A stretch of DNA of 64,000 nucleotides from Dioscorea cayenensis subsp. rotundata (taxonomy: Eukaryota; Streptophyta; Magnoliopsida; Dioscoreales; Dioscoreaceae): assembly GCF_009730915.1 (NCBI RefSeq), contig NC_052482.1, positions 20,862,345 to 20,926,344 on the forward strand, read 5' to 3'. The notes beneath the pieces were generated by a model that had not been told where the DNA came from, did not search any database, and was given only the letters and a program-made list of their open reading frames with translations. Shown here in pieces: positions 10,973-20,403 of this stretch (its first letter is position 1; each line of letters starts with the position of its first letter). The position numbers and the translations under genes were made by a program.

Positions 10973-13075
10973 ATGACTAAAAAAGGCATTCTAAACCTCC
11001 TCTCCCATCACCACAGCAACGATGATAATGATCATCATGATTCACACCATGATCATCACCACCATCATCGCTTCTTAAGCATGCTACTTCCCCGCCACCA
11101 CCATACCCAAGATCATCTCGATCACAACCACAAAGTCCACAACCATGATCATGCCGTTGATGATGATGATCATCAACATCGGCATGGCATGAAGAGCATA
11201 CTATCCCATCTCCATCTCCATCTCCATCCCCATCACCACCGCCATCATCATCGTCACCACCACGATGACTTGACGACGGAGCAGAGCGTTTCGGCCACGG
11301 TAATGGAGGAGAACATCAACGTGGCCGAGCCCATCGTCCTCAAGTGGGACGACAACACGAGTCCCTACGCTAAAATTACCTGGCTTTTCAGTGATGATCG
11401 CGCTGAGGCGCACCAGTTCCTCCGCGCAGTTGCTGAGCTTCAGGCCGCTATGCTCTTCTTCGTCTCGAGCGAGCACGGTGGCGCCTCCGTCTCTCGATCC
11501 CACTCCTTGGCGCGCGCCCAAACGCTCATGCAAACCGCCATGCGCCGTCTCGAGCGCGAGTTCTACCAAATTCTCTCCGCGAACCGCGACCGCCTCGACC
11601 CTGAATCGATTTCTACCCAATCGTCTAACTCCTCGGTCTCTGTGGCCTCTGATGGCGGCGATGACGCCGATGAAGAGCTCCGCGCGGCGGGGGATTTCAT
11701 CAGTGAGGTTGAGAACACTTCGGCGCTCGCCATGACCGATCTCCGTGACATCGCTGACGCAATGATCTCCGCCGGGTACGGCAAGGAGTGCGTTCAAATC
11801 TACAGAGTCATCAGGAAATCCATTGTTGATGAGGGCCTCTACCGGCTTGGATTTGAAAACCATGCTCCTAATCAAATCCAGAAGCTCGAATGGGAGGCTC
11901 TGGATCTCAAGATCAGGAGCTGGACCTCCGTCGCCAAGGTCGCCGTCAAAACCCTCTTCTCCGGCGAGCGGATCCTTTGCGATCACGTCTTCGGAGGGTC
12001 TGAACCGATCCGTGAGTCGTGCTTCGCCGATGTCGCGAGAGACGCCGCCGTGCAGTTCCTCGGATTTGCTGAATCAGTGACCAGGACGAAGCGATCACCG
12101 GAGAAGTTGTTTCGAATGTTGGAACTCTACGACACGATCTCGGATCTCTGCTCGGATATAGCCACCATTTTCTCCTTCGAATCAACCGCCGCCGTGCGAT
12201 CCCAAGCTATAACATCACTCCAAAAACTCAGTGAAACCACGAGATCAACACTCAATGACTTCGAGTCAACGATCCAGAAGGACGCATCCAAAATCCCCCC
12301 GCCGGGAGCTGGAATCCACCCGCTAACCAGCTCCGCAACGATCTACATCACCTCCCTCGCCGATTACGAAGCACCGCTGGCCGAGATCCTCGAGGAAGGG
12401 GCGATCCAGACGCAGACCTCAGCCTTCTACTCCGATGGGACGGTATCATCGCCATCAACGGCATCCTTCTCATCAAACGAAGGGATCCGATCAACAATGG
12501 CGGCGAGATTGGCCAGGCTTCTCTTGGTGCTGATCTGCAAACTGGATTCCAAGGCAGGGATATACAAGGAAGGATCAATGACATACCTATTTCTCGCGAA
12601 CAATCTCTGGTTCATCAGCCGGAAGGTGAAGGAGAGCAAGCTAGGGTTCATCCTGGGGGAAGAGTGGGTGGCGCAGCAAGCAGCAACGGCGAGACAACAC
12701 GCCGGGAACTACCAGAGGGCCGCGTGGGGGAGAACAACGGCGGTGGCGGCGGCCGCCGAGGGCGTCGCGGGGGCGGAAGAGGCGTGGGAGAAGGTTAGGG
12801 CTTTTAATGTCGCGTTTGAGGAGACGATGAGATCGCAAGGAGAGTGCGTGATTGCGGATGCGGAGTTGAGAGAAGAGGTTAGGGCGTCGATTGCGGGTTC
12901 GATTGTTCCGGGTTATCGGATCCTTTATGACAAGTGCTGCGAAGCGCGGGAACCCGCTATGAGTGTGGCTAGATACTACTCGCCTGATGATGTGTGGATT
13001 CGGGTTTCGGGTCTTTTTGAGAATTTAACGGGTTTGGGTCACGGTTCGTTTAAGGTAAGCCCACGGGCCCGTTAA
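10973..13075 (+). CDS. EXO70 exocyst subunit with a His-rich N-terminal extension (intronless)
   Basis: A single exon encodes 700 residues. EXO70 proteins are exocyst subunits that tether secretory vesicles to the plasma membrane; plants carry many paralogues. Residues from about 120 on show the family features: PIVLKWDDN, YAKITWLFSDDRAEAHQFL, MRRLEREFYQIL, QKLEWEALDLKIRSW, the hinge PPPGAGIHPLTSSATIYI then LADYEAPL, MTYLFLANNLWFI, and the C-terminal SPDDVWIRVSGLFENLTG. Lack of introns fits the plant-expanded EXO70 clades rather than EXO70A. By impression it is nearest EXO70H, which would need a tree. The first 100 residues hold about 37 histidines plus many Asp, with runs of up to five His; I do not know this as a family feature. 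The start at 10973 has a TATA at 10888 and no better downstream ATG in the His region. Confidence 0.93.
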   Translation: MTKKGILNLLSHHHSNDDNDHHDSHHDHHHHHRFLSMLLPRHHHTQDHLDHNHKVHNHDHAVDDDDHQHRHGMKSILSHLHLHLHPHHHRHHHRHHHDDLTTEQSVSATVMEENINVAEPIVLKWDDNTSPYAKITWLFSDDRAEAHQFLRAVAELQAAMLFFVSSEHGGASVSRSHSLARAQTLMQTAMRRLEREFYQILSANRDRLDPESISTQSSNSSVSVASDGGDDADEELRAAGDFISEVENTSALAMTDLRDIADAMISAGYGKECVQIYRVIRKSIVDEGLYRLGFENHAPNQIQKLEWEALDLKIRSWTSVAKVAVKTLFSGERILCDHVFGGSEPIRESCFADVARDAAVQFLGFAESVTRTKRSPEKLFRMLELYDTISDLCSDIATIFSFESTAAVRSQAITSLQKLSETTRSTLNDFESTIQKDASKIPPPGAGIHPLTSSATIYITSLADYEAPLAEILEEGAIQTQTSAFYSDGTVSSPSTASFSSNEGIRSTMAARLARLLLVLICKLDSKAGIYKEGSMTYLFLANNLWFISRKVKESKLGFILGEEWVAQQAATARQHAGNYQRAAWGRTTAVAAAAEGVAGAEEAWEKVRAFNVAFEETMRSQGECVIADAELREEVRASIAGSIVPGYRILYDKCCEAREPAMSVARYYSPDDVWIRVSGLFENLTGLGHGSFKVSPRAR

Positions 13076-13939
13076 AAGGGAACTTTCAGCTTGAGTTGCA
13101 AGTTGTGAAAACGAATAAGATGAATGTTTGTGTTTTGAAATTTAATGATAATTTGAAACAATGGTTTTTTAAATACATATATATAAATTTTTAGTGAAAA
13201 AAACTATATGTTAAATTACTTAAAAGTTAAAACAGTGAAACTTTCAGTTAACTTTAAATTAAAAATATCAACAGCCAACATAAAAATAAGTGTTAGCGTC
13301 TGCCTCAATATCCCTAAATTCATCTTCATATCACGTCTAAATATAACACAAATATTTACAAGATTTTTTTTTAAAAAGGAAGACAAATGTCTGTTTTTTT
13401 GACGCGTGAGTGTGGGCTATCGACTTCACTCGTGAATTAATTCTTCCAATAAAAGATTCGAATCCTCACCATTTCACACGAGATTTGTTTTTAGTACAAT
13501 TAATTACTTGAACCAAATGAGCTTTTGGCTATTTATACAAATTTTACTTTTTGACAATGTTTTACTTCTTTATCATAAATACCCCAACTTAAAAATTTGT
13601 CAAAGACAATGTATGTAGGTGGACGCATTAGAGTAGTTTATCCATAATTTAAAAACTAATTATTTTTTATATACAAAAACAGAGAAAGTGTTAAAAGATT
13701 GATATATAAGATGGTGCATTAGTTATAGTATGACTTAATAACCCCTCAGAGAATTATTAATTTCTATTAAATGTCATGTAAGGCGATTAGAATCCTATTA
13801 TGTGCACACTCAGAAGATATTTTTATAAATCAAGTTGAGTTGCTAAATCCTTACTATCATACCAAAGCCTCAAAATTAATTAATTTTATGTCAAACACAA
13901 TATGAGTAAATGAAGGTCGGTCATATAAACATCACAAAA
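13076..13939. other. Intergenic spacer
   Basis: AT-rich sequence without a recognisable gene. Around 13383-13490 a less AT-rich patch with a B-box-like motif (AGATTCGAATCC) could be a decayed tRNA-derived SINE, but it has no clear A box, tail or target duplication. Confidence 0.5.
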
Positions 13940-15366
13940 TTTACATTATACTAAATTAATAAATATCTCATACAATTGTGCTTTGCTTGGAAAATGGGCG
14001 GTTGGAGATAATCCTTCGCCCTGGAATTCTTAGTCTCCAAGATTTCAATTGTGCTTTGCTTGGAAAATGGTGGTGGAAAATTATTTCCAATCCTAATGTC
14101 TATTGGGTTAAAATTATTAAAGCTAACTATTTTTCCAGTAACCCAACATGTCCTCTTTTTCACTCGCCTCCAAGAAATAAATCCTTTTTTGGGGCGGGGA
14201 TTCTCTCTTCCTTGAATACTTTTTCGCACTGCGTCTCAAAAAACTATTAAAAAAATGGAGCCAATACCTACTTTTTGGTATGATAGGTGGTTCTCGGGGA
14301 TTTCTCCGAAAGATCGTTGGCCTCTTCTTTTTTTAATGAATGTATTTTCCCTTGGATTACGGTTCGTCGATTCACGAACAAGTATACTCCCCGAAAATCT
14401 CTTCTTCAACGATGAATTCGATGAATTTACTTCTCGTTGGAGATAATCCCCGATTGCTCAAGTGGACTAGAAGACTTTTTACACTTGGCCTCCGAATAAA
14501 AAGTGGAACCTTCTCGGTAAAAATCTTTTTTTACAAGTTTATTATCGATGGAGGGATTCATCGTCCACTTTATAAGCGATTCGGAAAATTAGATGCCCAA
14601 CAAAAAAATCACCCTTTTTCACTGGGCTTGCTTGGGAAGATAAAATCCTCACCCCTTACAAATCTCTTCAAAAAGGTTACAACTTTCAAAATACAATGGA
14701 TACTTGCGTACTTTTGCCATAGAGCCTCCGAGACAATAGAACATCTTTTTCATAGACTGCAGTATACACTTCACGTATCTGGTCCTTTTTCTCACAAATT
14801 TTTTTGAAATACACTCCATTCCAACTTCCTTTTCAAGATTTGGACCACTTGGATCACTTCCATTCAACCTCAATGCCAACCTCTTTGGGACCTTTGTGTT
14901 AGAGCTATTATTTGGAATATTTGGGCTGAGGCGTAACAATCGCATTTTTTTCAATTGTCTGCGGCTCCCCGCTCACTCTTTAATGGTTAAAATTGCTAAT
15001 ATGCTACTTTCACGGTTTTTCGTGACCGATGTTAACCAACGCGAGTCTTTTGGTCGTAGCTACTCGAAAAATCAAGCGCTCAATCAACTTCATCAGCGCA
15101 AGGGAATCCAACATTTCTGGCGATTCAGATCCTAATCCTGCTCTAGAGTAGAGTTCTTCACTGTCAGCTCTGTTGACCTGTACCCCCTGTTGGTGGCTTT
15201 CGTCTTCATAGCTGTTTTATCTTCTCGTTCTTTGTTTTCCTTGTTATGTTTTCATGTAGTACTTTATGCCTCACCTCCGGTGAGAGTTTTCATCTTCTAC
15301 TTTCTTTTTCGCTTTTGTTTTATTTTTCAATAAATTTGTGGTTTTATCCACTTTTATCAAAAATAG
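13940..15366 (+). mobile_element. 5'-truncated LINE (plant L1-type) relic
   Basis: Conceptual translation shows the C-terminal part of a non-LTR retrotransposon ORF2 in several frames: DFNCALLGKWWWKI at about 14043, YDRWFSG, SGTFSVK, and KIQWILAYFCHRASETIEHLF, which resembles the zinc-binding zf-RVT region after the reverse transcriptase. These are followed by WNIWGLRRNNRIFF-like residues. Reverse transcriptase and endonuclease regions are absent, so the copy is 5'-truncated. The frame changes many times, so it is long dead. The 3' untranslated region ends with GTGGTTTTATCCAC then TTTTATCAAAAATAG at 15338-15366, taken as the element end. Confidence 0.8.
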
Positions 15367-15618
15367 TAGGTTAACGCTCACTCATGAATGTGATAATCCA
15401 TTGTGTGGTTGTTTATTGGAAATTTTGGCGGTGTTTAACAAGAAAATAAACTTCAAATAAAATTTCTTAATCATTATTAATTAAAATTTTAAACCATATT
15501 ATATATTAAAACTCGATTTCAAAGCCTTCGTTCTCGAATCCCGCCGCCGGCTCTTACTAGGGTTTCAATCTCCTCTCTCTTGCGGCGGCGAGGTTGGTGG
15601 ATTGCAGCTGCTCTTCTG
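15367..15618 (+). promoter_or_regulatory. Promoter and leader of the L35 gene
   Basis: This is the stretch between the LINE end and the L35 start codon. Around 15556 it contains ACTAGGGTTTC, a telo-box-type motif common near plant ribosomal-protein gene starts, followed by a CT-rich leader with TCTCCTCTCTCTTG. Confidence 0.5.
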
Positions 15619-17099
15619 ATGGGTAAGAATTCGATCTCAATCTCGCAGTTCATCTTCCCCTGATCCAATACTCATCTCCTTTTATCTCTTCCATTTTGCA
15701 TTTGCAGCGAGAATCAAGGTCCATGAATTGCGTGGGAAGCCAAAATCCGACCTTTTGAACCAACTGAAGGACCTCAAGACGGAGCTCTCCCTCCTCCGTG
15801 TCGCCAAGGTCACCGGCGGCGCCCCCAACAAGCTCTCTAAGATGTACGTCTTTCTCTACTCTGAGATTGCCAGCATTTTTCAGCTATTGATTCTAATCCA
15901 TCATGTGTTTGATGAAATGCTTCAGAAAAGTGGTGCGTTTGTCCATAGCTCAAGTGCTAACTATGATTTCACAGAAGCAGAAGGCGGCTTTGAGAGAGGT
16001 CTACAAGAAGAAGAAGAAGCTCCTTCCTCTTGATCTCCGCCCCAAGAAAACTCGCGCCATTAGACGCCGACTTACCAAGCACCAGGTCTCCTATTCGCTC
16101 TCTCTTTCTTCTTTGCTGTTTGCATTCTAAAATTATTGTTTTTAAGCTTAAAAAAAAAAAAATGTTTTCTTGATAATGTATTGATCAGTGCTTGTTTGTA
16201 GCCAGAGTTGTCAGATGTTATTTGAGAAGTTACATCTTCTTAATTTTAGATAAGAAATTTTGACTAATCCAGTATTGATCCACCACTTAGTATTGTATTT
16301 GCTAAAAAGTTAAATACATAATTAAATGTATACAATTTGTTTTCTGAATGTTTAGTTCATTTATGCTACCATCTCTGTGCTTATAAGATCTTGACTGTAT
16401 TGTCTTGGATAACAGCTTGAGGTGAAACACTTAATTTTCCTATGTTCAATGTATCCTCTTCTAAGACTGGTAAAGTTGTTGTTTTGTTTGGCAAGTGAGC
16501 AGGTAAAAAATGTTTCTATGATAGTGTAGGGTAACTGCTGTTTAAAACCGTCCATGCTTCCATTCTATAGGGTTCTTAGACTGAGTGGGAAGTGATAGGC
16601 ACTTTGACAAGTAGATTTCTGGCTGAATATAATGGAATAGTGACATAGAACATCTTGATCCTTCCTGAAGAGCAAATTGAAAGGTGTTAAGAGCTGCAGT
16701 AACAAGTTTTTCAATGAAAATCCCATGTTTATTGTTTGGAGCAATGAATTTCAGTTGTCAAACTTTAAACTATTACCTTCAAGAAATCAGGGGAATTGTG
16801 TGCCCAAAACATTGGGTGTGACTGTTTATGTTAGTTACATTTTATGACATGATTTTATCGAGAAATGGTTATCATGCTTTTGGTATTAATTTAAATGCTT
16901 GAGTGTGGACTTTCACTTGTAACAATTGGAGATAGCATGTTTTGATTGGTTAAGTTTTATTATGCAGACATTTCCTTTGTTTCAAGTTACAAATGTATGT
17001 AATCCATGTATTTCACTGGCATACAGGAATCTTTGAAGACAGCGTGAAAAGAAAAGGGAAATGTATTACCCAATGAGGAAATATGCCATCAAGGCCTAG
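15619..17099 (+). CDS. RPL35: 60S ribosomal protein L35 (uL29), last exon with a 2-nt loss
   Basis: Exons are 15619-15622 (ATGG only), 15708-15843, 15926-16085 and a last exon from 17027 or 17043. The protein begins [18 protein letters not shown], then [36 protein letters not shown], so it is uL29, which sits at the polypeptide exit tunnel. With the expected acceptor (17026) the last exon reads ESLKTA and then stops at 17045-17047, because the expected ACAGAGCGTGAA is ACAGCGTGAA, two bases short. The correct ending [18 protein letters not shown] is intact in another frame and would be reached in frame by an AG at 17041-17042, giving a protein lacking about six residues. Other oddities are Leu for the usual Lys in VVRLSIAQ and a five-Lys run. 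It is either a decaying paralogue, an acceptor shift or a sequence error. Confidence 0.85.
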
Positions 17100-17873
17100 A
17101 GTTATTGTGTCCTTAGATTTTGTGTTGTCTCTGAAACTGGTATATAAGGCTTTGACATTGTTTTTTCATCCGGATGAATTGCATTTGGACTATTAAATCT
17201 TGATAATTACCCTTTGAGTTCATTTTTCTACTTGAAATATCATTTTGAGGACATTCAAAACGGAAAATATCAGAGAATTGGTGGCATTATATGCTTGGCT
17301 CAAGCTGGTTCTCTAACTTCTCTTCATGTGACTGTCTGTTGCGGACTTTTGACATACAGTTATCAGATGACGAGTGCCTAATGTTTTCTCTAATGTTCTC
17401 TATAAACAATGGATTCACTTATGAAAAAGCGCTTAATTTATACTTATTAGAATGGTTTTTTATTTTTCCTATCAGTATGGGAAGTATTTATAGTTTTCTT
17501 GTATGTATTTAGGTGTATAAATTACCATCAAGGGCATGTAAATTATTTTGTACTAGAACTTATATGATCTTTGATGGAAGCTGTTCTTCAGCTGGAATGG
17601 AAGAAAGTAGGGCTGGGTTTTTTTATGTATATATATTAAAGGAATACGAATAATATAATGTTTGACTGTTAAAATATAAAAATATATATATATATATTCT
17701 GATTGTGTTTGTTTTTCCCCTTTTGTCTAGACAGTTTGGGCCTTTTTTTTAATCAAATTTGAACTTTTTCATTGCTAATGTGTAAAAACTAAAAACACTC
17801 AGATAAGGGATAAGAGTTTACTATTAAATTTTTTTTTAAAAAAAAAATTCATAAAATTAACAGGGATAAATTT
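17100..17873. other. Spacer between L35 and tRNA-Arg
   Basis: 3' flank of the L35 gene followed by AT-rich sequence with a (TA)n tract near 17682-17698. No further gene is recognised. Confidence 0.5.
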
Positions 17874-17947
17874 CGACCACAGTGGGAGTCGAACCCACGA
17901 CCTTCTGATCCGAAGTCAGACGCGCTAATCCACTGCGCTATGCGGTC
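17874..17947 (-). tRNA. tRNA-Arg(UCG)
   Basis: The minus strand reads GACCGCATAGCGCAGTGG (acceptor arm and A box), an anticodon arm TCTGA-CTTCGGA-TCAGA with anticodon TCG, and the T arm GTGGGTTCGACTCCCAC (B box GGTTCGACTCC), closing with TGTGGTC G. The 7-bp acceptor stem pairs fully. It has no intron and CCA is not encoded. A T-rich Pol III stop follows within about 30 nt on the minus strand. It decodes CGA arginine codons. Confidence 0.97.
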
Positions 17948-19195
17948 ATTTTGTTATTAAGTCGAGAATTTATTTTCTTATACATATTATATTTGAAAAG
18001 ATTTACTCAAAAGTTTTGTTTGGTGTATTTTTAATAGCAGTTTAGTGTAGGAATGAAGTTAAATATATTGCAAGTTTATTAGTTAGTCTTCCCTGATTTA
18101 TGAACAAGATATCTCATTATGCTCATCTTTTTAACCTAAATGATTATTCTAAAGGTAATGATACTTAGCTTTTAAACCTTAATTATTCTTCAATAGGCCA
18201 TATTACAACTTAACTAGCATTAGGTTGATGGTTTTTTCATTAACTTAATCTTATTCCTCAATTCTTTCCCACTAAACTTCATTTCTTCCTGATCCTTCTT
18301 ATTCTTTTGTCTTTGAATTGAGATTAAAGACAAACTTTTTGGATAATCATCTTTGGATTTTTTTATCAGAAAAATTAGCTCTTTTTTTAATATTAAAAAA
18401 ATTATTATAAATTAATAGAATAACTCTATACTTCAACCAATTCTTTCTCTATAATTAAACCTCTAATTATCAACCAAATTCCTCCCTTTGTTTTGAAAAG
18501 ATTTAGATCAAACAACTAAAATTTAAGAGAATTATGCATATAGCTAGTTCAATGATTTTCTCTTAGTGAAAAATAATTTATCCACCTTTTTCCTCCCTTT
18601 ATTTTTTTATCAATGCAATATGGTTTATCCATTTAAAAAAATAGTTTTAAATAAAATAACAGCCAACACTTTACTACTTATTGATTCAATTTCTTGGTAA
18701 TCCCACTTTTATGTCTAGTCTTATAACTTTTTCTTCATTCTTCTTCTTTGTAATTTTATATTTCTAATAATATATAATTCATCTTTTTATTTCATATATA
18801 CAGTGGATGTATCTTTGGATTCCTCACATCACATGAATATGCTAAAAAGACAGAGGTCCACACCTGGATGTTTATATAATATGCATTCCAAAAATCAAAG
18901 GTCTAAATGTCTGATAGAAAAAGAGAAAGAAAGGTATATAGAGTTAAAGCTCATTCAAGACAAACAGTTGGAAGTTGTGATCACCCATACATTAAATTTA
19001 AAACACACTCTGTTCCTTCCCACTTCTTAACTTTCATTCAACAATAAAGATAAAAAAACATTCATTAACCCAACAAAGATCCACATCTCCATTTTTTTTT
19101 TCTTTTTTTTTTTTATTATACATAAAATAAAACACTCAAAATAACATCATACAAAAGACATGATCACAATATATATATATATATATATATATAAC
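17948..19195. other. AT-rich intergenic spacer
   Basis: Nothing recognisable as a gene. A 75-codon open frame at 18803-19030 has AT-driven composition and no familiar motif, so it is not called. A (TA)n tract lies at 19170-19192. Confidence 0.5.
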
Positions 19196-20012
19196 TTAAA
19201 ATGAAGCTGATGCTCTTGCTGGTGATGTAGTTCCTGAAGGCCAGAACTGTGCATTCTTAACCTTAGAAACACTATTCAGTACTCCCAACGGCGTTACATC
19301 TCCGATCACCGTCACTTTTTTCTCCGCCAAATCTATACTAAATGATCTCACCCCTACATACATATTCATATCCATATTTACCAAATTAATCAAATACAAA
19401 ATTACTATATATTAATAATAATAATAATTAATCCATAGTACATACCTTCCATCTTGGATATATGTCTTCTAACTTTTCCTTCACATCCTTTGCAATGCAA
19501 AGACACCCTCAATACCACCTCCTAACAATTAATAAAATCACTTAATTAAATAACCAAAACATATATATATATATATATATATATAAAGAAAGAAAAACAA
19601 AGAACCTGATCTTGTTGTCTAGAAGAAGAAGAAGGTCTAAGAAGAGAAGCTCTCAAAGGAGGAGGAGGATTAGAATCAGGGAAGACATTAAAGAAGGCTT
19701 TATCATCCAAAAGATAGCGAGAAGAACCAGGTGGGCTAATCAAACTGGTTTGTTTCTTATGGTTATAAGAAGAAGAAGAAGAAGAAGAAGTTCTTGGTTT
19801 TGATGATGATGATGATGATGATGATGGTATAATTGAGCAATGGACTTAGATCTTCTATAGTCTCTAAGATGAGGGCTGTGCCGATCAATGGCTCGGCCAC
19901 TGCTCGAACGAACCATCGAACGGTGGTCGAAGTTTGTGCAGATGGCTGTGGAGGTTGGAGAGGCACAAGAGAAGCTCACTCCTTTGAGTTCTTTGAAGAT
20001 GAGAGAGGCCAT
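19196..20012 (-). CDS. HMA-domain metal-binding protein (NaKR/HIPP-like), frame change in a repeat tract
   Basis: Exons are 20012-19606, 19521-19446 and 19353-19196, with GT-AG junctions. The N-terminus MASLIFKELKGVSFSCASP and later RHSPHLRDYRRSKS, then SPPGSSRYLLDD, resemble the SODIUM POTASSIUM ROOT DEFECTIVE/HMA group. Exons 2-3 form a heavy-metal-associated domain with VSLHCKGCEGKVRRHISKM (metal-binding CxxC), VTVIGDVTPLGVL and ending NAQFWP plus a short tail. No CaaX box is seen at the C-terminus, so it is not a classical isoprenylated HIPP. Within exon 1 the reading frame changes across the (CAT)n/(CTT)n stretch near 19770-19830: His-run frame on one side, Ser-run frame leading to SPPGSSRYLL on the other. 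A 50-nt GT-AG excision would also restore frame, but it is too short for a typical plant intron. Confidence 0.8.
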
Positions 20013-20204
20013 GAGGAAAAAGAGGTTGAACTAGTGATGATGATGAAGATGATAACTATAGCATGCAACTTGAGTGAAGTCTTTGGTATGCTTTTAAAGT
20101 GAGAGGCTTGTGAGTGAGGTGAGATGAGATGTTATTTTCTATTTATTATATTTTGTTTTTCATATGAATGAATGTTTAAGTGTAGTATATATATATATAT
20201 ATAT

Positions 20205-20403
20205 ACCAATGCACCTTTTAGGGCGATTTGCATCCGGGATCACTGCAGTAGGGCTGTTGCGTTTGGGGAGTGACTCAAGATCAAATCCCATGTCCATCGT
20301 AAGGCGACGTGAGGTCGGGCCTTTGAGCTCTCGCTCCCACACGCATGACATCGCCCGACTTACCCTTTAAATGCAGTCATTGTCGTCTATTTATCAAAAA
20401 AGA
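20205..20403 (+). mobile_element. SINE, copy 1 (tRNA-like head)
   Basis: A GC-richer island of about 190 bp sits inside a (TA)n microsatellite, with (TA)n on both sides. It contains CACTGCAGTAGGGCTGTTGC, a B-box-like GATCAAATCCC and ends TCTATTTATCAAAAAAGAAAA. The core CTGCAGTAGGG..GTT, CATC and GTGAGG series recurs in the reverse complement of 37332-37501, so the two appear to be copies of one family. The target duplication cannot be defined because the site is a microsatellite. Confidence 0.6.

Noticed and set aside
11201-11986. 261-codon open frame opposite to EXO70
   Set aside because: Antisense shadow of the GC-rich EXO70 coding sequence.
13383-13490. Third copy of the SINE family
   Set aside because: Only a B-box-like motif is shared; the CTGCAGTAGGG core is missing.
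18803-19030. 75-codon open frame on the plus strand
   Set aside because: AT-biased, no motif, no splice or promoter context; expected by chance.
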